11,999 nucleotides of DNA from Candidatus Sabulitectum sp. GTDB lineage: Bacteria > Fermentibacterota > Fermentibacteria > Fermentibacterales > JCC-6. The notes below the pieces were generated by a model, which was not told the DNA's origin, did no database searches, and was given only the letters and a program-made list of their open reading frames with translations. Location of the stretch: positions 1-11,999 of the forward strand of contig JAOZRM010000088.1 in the NCBI GenBank assembly GCA_029940175.1, in the 5' to 3' direction. Shown here piece by piece: positions 1 to 7,117 of the stretch (within the stretch, counting starts at the first letter, position 1; each line of letters opens with the position of its first letter). Both the position numbers and the translations under genes were made by a program.

Positions 1-984
1 AGTACGGATCTGTATGAGATATCTCTCTGGGCCAACAGAGATGTTCAGAGGGATTCACTGACCGTGGCTCAGTATGATCAGATACCCCTTAACAGCACGC
101 TTAAACTGGATGATAAGCAGATTCTTTATGCATATTTACCATCAAGAGCAACTTTTTCAGAAGAGGATATCAGGGATCTTTCTGTTGAGTTCAGGATTCC
201 CAGATACTGGCTTGAACAGAACAATCTTGAGTTAAGGTTGTTACGCCTTTTCCGTGTAAACGAAGACAATTCTCTGGTTAGAATGCCTGCAGCAATCATT
301 GATGAGGATGAAGGCTATTACTACTTTGAGGCCTCACTGGACCGTATAGGCGATTTCCTGATCTCAGCCAGGCATGCGGAACTGGTACTGGTTGAACCGG
401 AGACTGTTTACGGGGCTGTGGACAGTGTTGACATAATAGAAGCCAGTTTGAGTTTCAGAGTCAGCAAAGTATGGATGGACAGAAACAGAATTGACCCTGG
501 AACACTGGGACTTACCAGAGTAAGAGGCGGCGTTCCACTGGATGTGAACTGCCGGCAGATGAATGAAGATCTGAATTATCTGTATTACGAAACGGATCCA
601 ATAAATCTTTTCCAGTTCATGATAGTTGCCCGGGAACGAGATGGCCTTTCCATGTCAACCATATACTTCGATAATGCTATCAGTGACATTCGTGAGGACC
701 AGTATCCGGATCTTGACCGAGTGATCCAAACGTTGAAAAATAATCCAGGGGTTTTTGTTTCTGTTGAAGGCCATGCAGACAGTGATGGTTCTTTCGGTTT
801 TAACGACGGTCTTTCCACGGAACGAGCCCTTAATGTTGCTGCTTATCTTGCAGAGCAACTCAGCGAGTACAACATTGAGATAGAGCCGATCTGGTTCGGA
901 GAACGAAGACCTGCGGCAGCAAATGATGATGAAGCAGGAAGGTCTCTGAACAGGCGGGTGGAAATCGTTATACTTAGAAGGTAG
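1..984 (+). CDS. OmpA-family envelope protein with two PGF-pre-PGF-like domains (5' end cut off by window)
   Basis: The reading frame is open from base 1 to the TAG at 982-984, giving 327 visible residues, so the gene begins upstream; the GTG at 64 has no Shine-Dalgarno and sits inside the domain run, so it is not taken as the start. Two tandem repeats are visible, about nt 100-375 and 380-645. Each has a VEFRIPRYWLEQN / LSFRVSKVWMDRNRIDP strand, a short charged segment and a YYYFEA / LYYETD strand, resembling PGF-pre-PGF domains of surface proteins. The last third (about nt 645-984) is an OmpA/MotB C-terminal domain with IYFDNA, VEGHADSDG, LSTERA and GRSLNRRVEI. The Asp of GHAD (778-780) and Arg of LSTERA (823-825), which bind diaminopimelate in OmpA, are kept. 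The inferred role is an outer-membrane or periplasmic protein docked to peptidoglycan. The OmpA call is firm; the repeat family rests on motif resemblance only. Confidence 0.85.
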   Translation, partial: STDLYEISLWANRDVQRDSLTVAQYDQIPLNSTLKLDDKQILYAYLPSRATFSEEDIRDLSVEFRIPRYWLEQNNLELRLLRLFRVNEDNSLVRMPAAIIDEDEGYYYFEASLDRIGDFLISARHAELVLVEPETVYGAVDSVDIIEASLSFRVSKVWMDRNRIDPGTLGLTRVRGGVPLDVNCRQMNEDLNYLYYETDPINLFQFMIVARERDGLSMSTIYFDNAISDIREDQYPDLDRVIQTLKNNPGVFVSVEGHADSDGSFGFNDGLSTERALNVAAYLAEQLSEYNIEIEPIWFGERRPAAANDDEAGRSLNRRVEIVILRR

Positions 985-1011
985 AAAATATACGGGAGGG
1001 GTAAACAGTAA

Positions 1012-1374
1012 ATGAATGCTACTTCAATTGTTCTTCTGGTTGGTGTGTGTAGTTTATGGATTGTAGTGGGGGTGATGTTTGCTCTTTTTGGAAGGGCGAA
1101 AAAAGTTCTTGAAGACATGGAAAAGACTCTTGGCGAGATACGGGGGGATATTGCCCGGCTAACACCGGTACTCTCCGATACTCTTCTTGAAGTGGAAAAG
1201 ACTGGACATGAGGTGGGGCAGACAGCTTCTGAGATCAGAACTTTCACCAGGAAGGTTAATTCAGGAAGCACAGCTTCAGTAGTTAGCGGAACAGTGAATT
1301 ATCTTCCAGCAGTTCTTACTGTCTTTCAAGTGATGAAACCAATTTTCGAAAAGATCAAGAGCAGAAAGCAATGA
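1012..1374 (+). CDS. DUF948-like single-pass membrane protein with coiled coil
   Basis: This 120-residue protein has an N-terminal transmembrane helix (about residues 4-27, rich in V, L, I, G, with few charges), then an amphipathic stretch to about residue 80 (KKVLEDMEKTLGEIRGDIARL and onwards) that should form a coiled coil. A short hydrophobic segment (NYLPAVLTVFQVMKPIF) and a basic tail follow. This order and size match the DUF948 family (B. subtilis YtxG-like general-stress proteins), whose biochemical role is unknown. The ATG is preceded by GGGAGGGG (994-1001). It lies 27 nt after the OmpA-type gene and its TGA overlaps the ATG of the next lipoprotein gene (ATGA at 1371-1374), so translation is probably coupled. 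It may be a membrane-anchored accessory of the envelope genes around it; that is inference. Confidence 0.7.
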   Translation: MNATSIVLLVGVCSLWIVVGVMFALFGRAKKVLEDMEKTLGEIRGDIARLTPVLSDTLLEVEKTGHEVGQTASEIRTFTRKVNSGSTASVVSGTVNYLPAVLTVFQVMKPIFEKIKSRKQ

Positions 1375-2339
1375 AAACTCAATTTTCTTTTGTGCTTTTA
1401 TTGCTACTTATGCTCCTTTCTGCTTCCTGTAAACAGGAGTCCATAGGAGCGATTAATGGTGTTCTTGTTGTTTACAGTTCTTCTCTCACGGAATTCATCG
1501 ACACCGGTGGTCTCCAGGACCTTCATCTTGTGGTTGAAACTGTAGATCCTGAGGAAGTTTTCAGTTTTTCATTTGCTGAGATATCTGAATTTCAGGGAAC
1601 TCTAAAGACCAGAAGGGTAATCCTTCTTCTTCTGGATCCGTTGGAGGAGAATCAGATTCCTTCTTCTCTTGACCGGGATGAAACCGGTATCTACACCGGT
1701 GATGATGTCTGGGCACTGGATCAGCAGGTTTTTGCAGTTGTTGTGAATCCCGATTCTCCGGAACTTCCTCCTCAAGTACCTGGTATGCTGGAGACTGCAT
1801 ATGACAACCAGATGCATGATTACATTTTCGAAAGTTTTGTAAGTACCAGTATGACATCACCTGAGAGAATGGATAGTCTTTCTTTTCTGGGCTTCACATT
1901 GAACATTCCCAAATCATTCAGCATCAGGATATGGACTCCTGAGGATGGATTCATACAGTACCAGAGACAGCCTGACGCTGAGTGTCTGCTTCTTTTCAGC
2001 ATAAGAACACTTAGTTCCGACAGTGAGCTTTCTGATTCCAATGCCGTTCTGGCCAGGGAAGCAATGGCAAGACTTTTCTTTTATGATGCATCTGCAGATT
2101 CTGTTGATCGCGCAAGGTTGTCCATGACTGCCATTGAACAGAATGGGCTTCCCGGGTGGGAAATGACTGGAGTCTGGCGCAACCCGGAATACCTCAATGC
2201 AGGCTCCTTTACCTCCAGGGTTCTTGATGCCGGTGATGAATGGTATATTCTGGACATGGAGGTTTACAATCCAGGTTTCAAGAAGGAGCCATATCTGCGT
2301 GAGGGCTGGATAATCATGGATACATTTCGTAAGGAGTAG
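1371..2339 (+). CDS. DUF4837-like lipoprotein
   Basis: The 322-residue product starts with a lysine and a long leucine-rich signal (residues 2-16) ending in LSAS-C20. This is a slightly atypical lipobox (Ser at -3), so lipidation at Cys20 is likely but not certain. The +2 residue is Lys, which by the enterobacterial Lol rule would favour the outer membrane. The body fits the DUF4837 layout: an N-terminal alpha/beta part starting at GVLVVYS, then a second part starting at FLGFTLNIPKSF. It ends in the family-like run GLPGWEMTGVWRNPEYLNAG with a closing YNPGFKKEPYLREGW. No catalytic residues are known for the family. It overlaps the DUF948-like gene by 4 nt and is followed after 3 nt by the TPR gene, whose Shine-Dalgarno AAGGAG lies in its last codons. 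Family assignment is from remembered sequence pattern, not a search. Confidence 0.65.
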   Translation: MKTQFSFVLLLLLMLLSASCKQESIGAINGVLVVYSSSLTEFIDTGGLQDLHLVVETVDPEEVFSFSFAEISEFQGTLKTRRVILLLLDPLEENQIPSSLDRDETGIYTGDDVWALDQQVFAVVVNPDSPELPPQVPGMLETAYDNQMHDYIFESFVSTSMTSPERMDSLSFLGFTLNIPKSFSIRIWTPEDGFIQYQRQPDAECLLLFSIRTLSSDSELSDSNAVLAREAMARLFFYDASADSVDRARLSMTAIEQNGLPGWEMTGVWRNPEYLNAGSFTSRVLDAGDEWYILDMEVYNPGFKKEPYLREGWIIMDTFRKE

Positions 2340-2342
2340 AAA

Positions 2343-2996
2343 GTGCCTGACATTGACAATGAAATTCAGGACTTGTTTCAAAAATGGCTTTCCGGACCAA
2401 CGCCTGCACTTTGTGTCAGGTTGGCAGGTAAGTTACGCCGTTCAGGCAGGAACACTGAGGCATTAGAAGTTGCCACCAAGGGCTTGAGCAGCTGGTCGGA
2501 AAACATCTCTGTGAATGTTGTTTTCGGAAGATGCGCACTTGATGAGAAACAAACTGATGAAGCGCTCAAAGCGTTTGAGAAGGTTATTTCTATCGATCCA
2601 CTCAATCTGATCGCCATCAAGAGTATGGCTGAGATCCACTACGGAAATCAGAACTGGAATCGCGCCATTGAACTCTTTGAGGAATACCTCTTCGAGTATC
2701 CGGGAGATACAGATATTGAGGTAATGCTCAAGAAATCCAGGGAAATGAAGAAAGAGGTGGCCAGAGAAGCCAGAGTCACCGGACAGAACATTACTTATCC
2801 GGAAACCGAAAGGATGGCCTCCATACTGGCAGCGCAGAACAAAGTTGCTGGAAACAGCTCTTCCAGTAGTTCTTCGGAAGACTCAAACGGGGTTCCTGAA
2901 TCTCTGGATACTCAGAATAGAGCTCCCAGAAGCTTGTTCAACCTTTTCTCCCCTGAAGAATGTGAGGAACTGGGTTTGTCGGCGTACGATAAATGA
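2343..2996 (+). CDS. Tetratricopeptide-repeat protein
   Basis: GTG start with AAGGAG at 2331-2336, 6 nt upstream. The 217-residue protein has no signal peptide, so it is probably cytoplasmic. About three TPR units are visible: residues ~23-50 (LAGKLRRSGRNTEALEVATKGL), ~56-88 (FGRCALDEKQTDEALKAFEKVISIDP) and ~89-122 (SMAEIHYGNQNWNRAIELFEEYLFEYP). They show the typical G/A-8, A-20, F-24 and P-32 pattern. After a basic linker comes a serine-rich stretch (seven Ser in a row near residue 175), and the C-terminus ends in NLFSPEECEELGLSAYDK, a short possibly helical motif. TPRs mediate protein-protein contacts; the partner cannot be read from the sequence. The stop overlaps the aroQ start (ATGA at 2993-2996). 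Confidence 0.75.
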   Translation: MPDIDNEIQDLFQKWLSGPTPALCVRLAGKLRRSGRNTEALEVATKGLSSWSENISVNVVFGRCALDEKQTDEALKAFEKVISIDPLNLIAIKSMAEIHYGNQNWNRAIELFEEYLFEYPGDTDIEVMLKKSREMKKEVAREARVTGQNITYPETERMASILAAQNKVAGNSSSSSSSEDSNGVPESLDTQNRAPRSLFNLFSPEECEELGLSAYDK

Positions 2997-3430
2997 GTGT
3001 AATCGCCGTATTAAATGGGCCCAACCTTGCAAAACTGGGGATTCGCGAACCAATGATTTACGGTGACCTTTCTGCCGGGGAACTTGAGCATTTACTAGTC
3101 AGGTGGGGCGAATCGGCAGGATTCAGCATATTGTTCCAACAGTACGATGTAGAGGGAGACATGGTCACCGCAGTAGGAGAGGCTTCAAAAAATTGCGAAG
3201 CACTCATTATTAATCCCGGAGGACTGTCACATACTTCTGTTTCAATACTGGATGCAATGAGGGCTTTTCATGGTCCGGTCGTGGAAGTACATATTTCTCA
3301 GATACACAAGAGAGAGCCATACAGACACAGAATGCTAACAGCCGGGGGAGCTGAGGTAGTTATTTCCGGAGCAGGCATTAATGGATATCTATTGGCTATA
3401 CAAACAGTAAAAGAATTGCTGCGGAGGTAA
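2993..3430 (+). CDS. aroQ: 3-Dehydroquinate dehydratase, type II
   Basis: Third step of the shikimate pathway: anti-elimination of water from 3-dehydroquinate to give 3-dehydroshikimate in the cytoplasm. At 145 residues it matches the usual family length. Visible motifs are LNGPNL (residues 7-12), IREP with Arg18, the catalytic Tyr23 of MIYG, INPGGLSHTS with Asn74 and His80, Asp87, VEVHIS with Glu98 and His100, and Arg111. All fall where the M. tuberculosis enzyme has its active-site set, shifted by one. The region usually reading QSNHEG is QYDVEG here (residues 50-55), a divergence outside the core catalytic residues. The start overlaps the TPR stop (ATGA) and has no clear Shine-Dalgarno, so translation is likely coupled. 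efp follows after 6 nt; aroQ and efp are also neighbours in Bacillus and other bacteria. Confidence 0.96.
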   Translation: MSVIAVLNGPNLAKLGIREPMIYGDLSAGELEHLLVRWGESAGFSILFQQYDVEGDMVTAVGEASKNCEALIINPGGLSHTSVSILDAMRAFHGPVVEVHISQIHKREPYRHRMLTAGGAEVVISGAGINGYLLAIQTVKELLRR

Positions 3431-3436
3431 TCAACA

Positions 3437-3997
3437 ATGGCAACATCCAACGATTTCAGAAGAGGCATGGTTCTGGATATAGATGGTAAATACTATCAGA
3501 TAACTGAATTTCAGCATGTGAATCCAGGAAAGGGAGCTGCTTTTGTCCGATCGAAAATGAAAGATGTAATTCTCGGCAAGGTAATTGAAAAGACCTGGCG
3601 CGCCGGAGAAAGAGTTACAGAGATCAGACTGGAAAGAAGAGTTTATCAGCTTTTGTATCATACTGATGATTCGTACACAGTGATGGATCCTGGAACCTAT
3701 GAACAGATAGATCTTTCGGCGGATCTGGTGGGGAACGCAGCACACTTCCTTACAGATAATTGTCAGGTTGATGTGCTCTCTGTTGGAGACAGGCCCATTA
3801 TGGTGGAAGCACCAAACTTTGTTGAGCTTCTCATCACAAAGTCCGATCCTGGCTTAAAGGGAGATACTGCAACAGGAGGAACAAAACCGGCGACCCTGGA
3901 GACTGGTGTTGTGGTTCAGGTACCTCTGTTTGTTAAAGAAGGAGAGAAAATCAGAGTTGATACCAGGACTGGTCAGTACATGGAACGTGTAAAGTAG
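3437..3997 (+). CDS. efp: Translation elongation factor P
   Basis: Binds the ribosome between the P and E sites and relieves stalling at polyproline stretches. The 186-residue length and three-domain order are standard: N-terminal KOW-like domain (residues 1-63), then OB domains II and III. The tip of domain I reads VNPGKGAAFVRSK. Lys32 sits where E. coli EF-P carries its beta-lysylated Lys34, so an EpmA-type lysylation is the likely modification, although no epmA or epmB is in this window. The C-terminal signature GVVVQVPLFVKEGEKIRVDTRTG is intact. The start is set by GGAGGT at 3423-3428, 8 nt before the ATG. It is the last gene of the left operon and faces the PBP4-type gene with only 6 nt between stop codons. 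Confidence 0.97.
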   Translation: MATSNDFRRGMVLDIDGKYYQITEFQHVNPGKGAAFVRSKMKDVILGKVIEKTWRAGERVTEIRLERRVYQLLYHTDDSYTVMDPGTYEQIDLSADLVGNAAHFLTDNCQVDVLSVGDRPIMVEAPNFVELLITKSDPGLKGDTATGGTKPATLETGVVVQVPLFVKEGEKIRVDTRTGQYMERVK

Positions 3998-4003
3998 GGA
4001 TTT

Positions 4004-5335
4004 CTATAGGTCGTAGTACATAGATTCTATGTACCTGTCCTGCCAGGCTCTGGCTCTCCATATCTGCCCTCTGGGGAACTCCAGAAATATTGCCAGAGCT
4101 ATTTTTCTTCCACTCCGGGCAGTGAGTATTCCTGCAATGGTACACGTGTCGTTCAGAGATCCCGTTTTCCCTCTGAAAGCTCCTGCAGGCAGATCACACA
4201 TTCTTCTTGATAGTGTGCCATCCGTTCCATTTACAGGAAAGGAAGCCAGAAATTCCGGTCCGAATTCAAGAGAACCAGCCCCTGCCATGAAAACAGCAAC
4301 AAGCTGTCTGGGGGTAAGAAGGTTAAGTCTTGATAACCCTGACCCGTCAGCAAGCTGCCAGCTTGAGGTTCCCGGGGCGAGGCCGTCAAGAAGAGCACCT
4401 GAAATATCGCATCCTGCTCTGGTGGAACCGGATTCCCCTGTCATTTCATAGGCCACAGTTCTGAGTATCTGTTCAGCTACGATATTTCTACTCCATTTGT
4501 TCATGGAACCCAGAATCATCCATAACGGGTCGGAATGCATTACTGCGGCTGTTGTGAGTGAAGAGTCTGCCTCTCTTATTCCGGCGTAACTGGTGATAAC
4601 GCCCCAGTGGTTCAGTTCATCACAGAGAACCTGTGCAAGTTCACCAGGGGCTCCTGCGAACGGTTTATAAAGAATTTCCCTGGTATTTACTTCTATAGTA
4701 CCTGTTATTGTGAGTTCGGGTTCACCTGTTTCCCAGTTTCCTCCTGTTACTGTTAACGCTGTGAGACTACCTGTTGACAAACTCTCACTGAAAACCCTGA
4801 GTCCCGGTAATGGAGGGTATGTAAAAAGCTTAATGGTACCGTTTATGGAAGAAACAACAATCTCCAGTACATTGTCCCCGATGCACAGTGGTTCTACCGG
4901 TGGACAGTAGGTTCTGTTCCAGTCGGCGGAATCCCAGCCGGGAAGATGTGTATCTCCTGTAATCGCAGATGGATCCAGGAAAAGGCTCCATGTGCCCTGC
5001 TCCGGAATAAGAGCAGCAGTCTCCATTGCTGCCCGGGTAACATCCTCGACTGATAGTAGCGGAGCCCCGGATCCAATAAGAAAAATACGATTCAAAAGGG
5101 TATCCACTGCAATAGTAGTATGATATATATATGCTGGTCCAAGAACATTGAGAGCAGAGAGTGTTGTAATGGCTTTTACTGTACTTGCAGGTCTGAAGGG
5201 TGTGTCAGCATTTATGTTGACCAGCAAAGCGCCGGAATCAAGGTCAACAGCAAGGATACCTGTTTCCCACGATGCTGGAGTATCAATCGCTATGAAGAGT
5301 AACATTGATGCAAGTACGAGCAGAGAACTGAGCAT
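4004..5335 (-). CDS. dacB: D-alanyl-D-alanine carboxypeptidase/endopeptidase, PBP4 type (peptidase S13)
   Basis: Periplasmic serine peptidase that removes terminal D-Ala from peptidoglycan stem peptides and can cut D-Ala-mDAP cross-links. From the ATG at 5335 it has 443 residues. The SxxK motif is Ser51-Thr-Val-Lys54 (PASTVK), the SxN motif is Ser282-Arg-Asn284 in KWSRNIVAEQ, and the KTG motif is Lys390-Thr-Gly392 in FRGKTGSLNDT. The GSGLSRLNLLTP stretch just before the last part is also typical. The long insert between SxxK and SxN is the extra domain of class C PBPs. The N-terminus is a hydrophobic signal without a basic residue, so export is likely but the signal is weak. The start is chosen because AGGAGGT (5345-5339) lies just upstream; a TTG at 5404 would add 23 residues but has no Shine-Dalgarno and lies within the promoter region. 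Confidence 0.92.
   Translation of the reverse strand: MLSSLLVLASMLLFIAIDTPASWETGILAVDLDSGALLVNINADTPFRPASTVKAITTLSALNVLGPAYIYHTTIAVDTLLNRIFLIGSGAPLLSVEDVTRAAMETAALIPEQGTWSLFLDPSAITGDTHLPGWDSADWNRTYCPPVEPLCIGDNVLEIVVSSINGTIKLFTYPPLPGLRVFSESLSTGSLTALTVTGGNWETGEPELTITGTIEVNTREILYKPFAGAPGELAQVLCDELNHWGVITSYAGIREADSSLTTAAVMHSDPLWMILGSMNKWSRNIVAEQILRTVAYEMTGESGSTRAGCDISGALLDGLAPGTSSWQLADGSGLSRLNLLTPRQLVAVFMAGAGSLEFGPEFLASFPVNGTDGTLSRRMCDLPAGAFRGKTGSLNDTCTIAGILTARSGRKIALAIFLEFPRGQIWRARAWQDRYIESMYYDL
4016..4034. repeat. Perfect 19-bp palindrome at the efp/dacB convergent junction
   Basis: GTACATAGATTCTATGTAC is a perfect inverted repeat of 9 bp around a central T, lying in the last codons of dacB and starting 19 nt after the efp stop. 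As RNA it could fold with an 8-bp stem and 3-nt loop on either strand. It is AT-rich and lacks a following T-run, so it is a poor intrinsic terminator; it could be a protein-binding site or an RNA end. Confidence 0.6.
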
Positions 5336-5338
5336 TAT

Positions 5339-5345
5339 ACCTCCT
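5339..5345 (-). promoter_or_regulatory. Strong Shine-Dalgarno that sets the dacB start
   Basis: The minus strand reads AGGAGGT followed by ATA and ATG (5335). This near-complete anti-16S match, with close spacing, makes the ATG at 5335 preferable to the in-frame TTG at 5404. Confidence 0.8.
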
Positions 5346-5346
5346 G

Positions 5347-5375
5347 TTGACAATCCGGTTTGAAAGGGTAACAAT
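5347..5375 (+). promoter_or_regulatory. Candidate sigma-70-type promoter for the parvulin-like lipoprotein operon
   Basis: A perfect -35 TTGACA (5347-5352) is followed after 17 nt by AACAAT (5370-5375, 4 of 6). An alternative AATAAT at 5373-5378 is a better -10 but at 20-nt spacing. The leader before the TTG start would be about 50 nt. The -35 lies just 2 nt beyond the dacB Shine-Dalgarno. Confidence 0.45.
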
Positions 5376-5399
5376 AATGCTATCGGGTATGCAAGTAAA
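5371..5399 (-). promoter_or_regulatory. Candidate promoter for the PBP4-type gene
   Basis: On the minus strand TTTACT (5399-5394) and TATTGT (5376-5371) are 17 nt apart, each matching 4 of 6 consensus bases. Transcription would start about 5364 and give a leader of some 30 nt holding the AGGAGGT at 5345-5339. Its -10 overlaps the -10 of the opposing promoter. Weak match, supported by position. Confidence 0.35.
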
Positions 5400-5434
5400 A
5401 CCAAAAGAAAGAATTTACTGAAACGGAGTTTGTT

Positions 5435-7117
5435 TTGATTAAGATAAGTTTGCTATTACTGCTTTTCATCGCACTGTTATCATCTTGTGGAGCTGGTGCT
5501 GATCTCGTTCCTGAAGGTGCTGTTATTTCAGTTGGAGGAAGATCAGTTTTATCAGAGAATGTTGATGCCTCTTTTGAGAGGTTCCGTGGAGATACTGTTT
5601 CTGTGAATGTATTCAGGGACAACATAATTGCCAGAGAACTGTTCCTTGTCCACGCAATTGAGCTGGGGCTGGATCAGGACAGAGAAGTTCTTCGATTGAC
5701 CCACGAACGAACCAGGGAGATCCTTCAGACGGCGTGGCTTGCTTTTTCTCTTGATCAGGTAGAGCTTGACGAAGGAGTTGTCAGGGAGTTCTGGGAAGAG
5801 ATGGGTACAGGAGTTTCCTACACCTGTTTCTACCACTCTGACAGTCTTCTTATGGATAGTGTTTTAGCAATGGTCAGAGACGGAGAGCATTTATCTATTT
5901 TTGCAGCGGAACTGGGAACTGATGATATCATTATTCAGAGCCGGGGCAGACTTATTGCGCAGGATAGAAAGTTTGCTAATATGTCGGATGTTGAGTCCCT
6001 CCTTACTGCACAGACAGGAGACATAGTCGATCCTTTCCCTGTAGCCATGGGTTGGCGAATGCTTCAGATCGATTCCACGTGGACATATACACCAGCTGCT
6101 TTTGAGAGTGATTCGCAGCGAATCAGTTCAATGCTTCTTTCCAGATCCCGGGAGGAAAGGAAGAAATTTCTGGAGGACAGTCTTAAAACCACCTTCAATG
6201 TGGTTGTGAATATGGATGCCTTGAATCTTATGGCTGAGCATGCTGATGAGAGTGGAACTATTTTCGGGATTTTCGAACCGGAGGAAGAGGAAATTGTAGC
6301 TGTTTCCTGGGACGGTGGATCAAGAGATGTCTTCTCGGTGACGGAGAATATCCAGGGTCTTCCACATTATCTTCCCAGGGAAACAGGTAATGTCGAGTGG
6401 CTTGACGAGTACGCTGTAAGACTGGCCATGTTTGATATTCAGATGGAGGAGGCTATTCTTCTTGGTTTGGACACAATTCCCGAGACCGCACGACAGCTTG
6501 ATTCCAAACACTGGGAAAATGTTCTGGACAAGTATTACGAAGTAGTGCTTGCTCCAGCAATGACTACTGATTCAGTGTTTTATCATGAAGTTTATCAGGA
6601 GATCCGAGAGGATCATATCATAGAGGAAAGTCGTGCTTTCCACATACTTTTCCTATCGAGTCCAGACAAGATTCAAGCTGCTGAGGCAATGATTGAATCC
6701 GGGGATGATGTTCTTGAAGCTTCAGATCAGTTTGAATTTTTCCCTCCGGTTCTTGCCGCCGGAGAGGAAACACTGTCCAATCCGCTAAAGAGCTATATGG
6801 TTCCTGAGAAAGATAGAGAAGTCCTTTTTAGTCTGGATGTTGAAGAGGAAGCCATTATTACTCTCACTGATACCACAGGGCTCTGGCTCCGCCTTGCCAG
6901 AATTGATGAAGAGCGTCTTCCAGAATTTGAAGACATCAGGGGCCTTGTAGTTGCTGAGGCTGATCAGCGGGTTGAGACCCAGGTAATTGAAGCGCTCATT
7001 GATAGTTTGTCAAATATCTATCATCCATACATCGATGAAGAGTATTTTGAGGGATTTTACATTCCCGCTGAAGCGGATTCTACTTCTTCTGCAGGGAGCT
7101 TACAGGAGGTTATCTGA
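5435..7117 (+). CDS. Parvulin/SurA-like periplasmic lipoprotein with duplicated architecture
   Basis: TTG start with CGGAG at 5424-5428. The 560-residue product has a signal with lipobox LLSS-C18 (+2 Gly). Residues ~24-125 look like a SurA/PrsA N-terminal chaperone region (helical, LGLDQDREVLRLTHERTREIL). Residues ~128-213 resemble a degraded parvulin (PPIC) domain: MVRDGEHLSIFAAELGTDD, TAQTGDIVDPFPVAMGWRMLQIDS. The order then repeats: residues ~286-395 another N-region (LLGLDTIPETARQLDSKHWENVL), and ~401-490 a second parvulin-like domain (AFHILFLSS, EVLFSLDVEEEAIITL, LWLRLARID), followed by a helix and an acidic tail. Parvulin active-site His/Cys residues are not clearly present, so a holdase or chaperone role is likelier than isomerase. 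The stop overlaps the next gene's ATG by 1 nt. Exact family membership is inferred from pattern. Confidence 0.7.
   Translation: MIKISLLLLLFIALLSSCGAGADLVPEGAVISVGGRSVLSENVDASFERFRGDTVSVNVFRDNIIARELFLVHAIELGLDQDREVLRLTHERTREILQTAWLAFSLDQVELDEGVVREFWEEMGTGVSYTCFYHSDSLLMDSVLAMVRDGEHLSIFAAELGTDDIIIQSRGRLIAQDRKFANMSDVESLLTAQTGDIVDPFPVAMGWRMLQIDSTWTYTPAAFESDSQRISSMLLSRSREERKKFLEDSLKTTFNVVVNMDALNLMAEHADESGTIFGIFEPEEEEIVAVSWDGGSRDVFSVTENIQGLPHYLPRETGNVEWLDEYAVRLAMFDIQMEEAILLGLDTIPETARQLDSKHWENVLDKYYEVVLAPAMTTDSVFYHEVYQEIREDHIIEESRAFHILFLSSPDKIQAAEAMIESGDDVLEASDQFEFFPPVLAAGEETLSNPLKSYMVPEKDREVLFSLDVEEEAIITLTDTTGLWLRLARIDEERLPEFEDIRGLVVAEADQRVETQVIEALIDSLSNIYHPYIDEEYFEGFYIPAEADSTSSAGSLQEVI

Noticed and set aside
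843..1271. 142-codon open frame on the minus strand
   Set aside because: Lies opposite the OmpA C-terminus and the DUF948-like gene; its translation has no recognisable motif and no ribosome-binding site, so it is a shadow.
1505..1700. Several ACCGGT six-base palindromes (for example 1684-1699)
   Set aside because: Short, irregularly spaced and within coding sequence; expected by chance from Thr-Gly codons.
1914..2381. 155-codon open frame on the minus strand
   Set aside because: Antisense to the well-supported DUF4837-like gene, with no family features.
4004..4035. Rho-independent terminator for efp
   Set aside because: The palindrome at 4016-4034 is AT-rich and not followed by a T-run on either strand, so it is listed as a repeat instead.
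5336..5404. TTG at 5404 as start of the PBP4-type gene
   Set aside because: No Shine-Dalgarno, and it would place the coding start inside the candidate promoter; the ATG at 5335 has AGGAGGT directly upstream.
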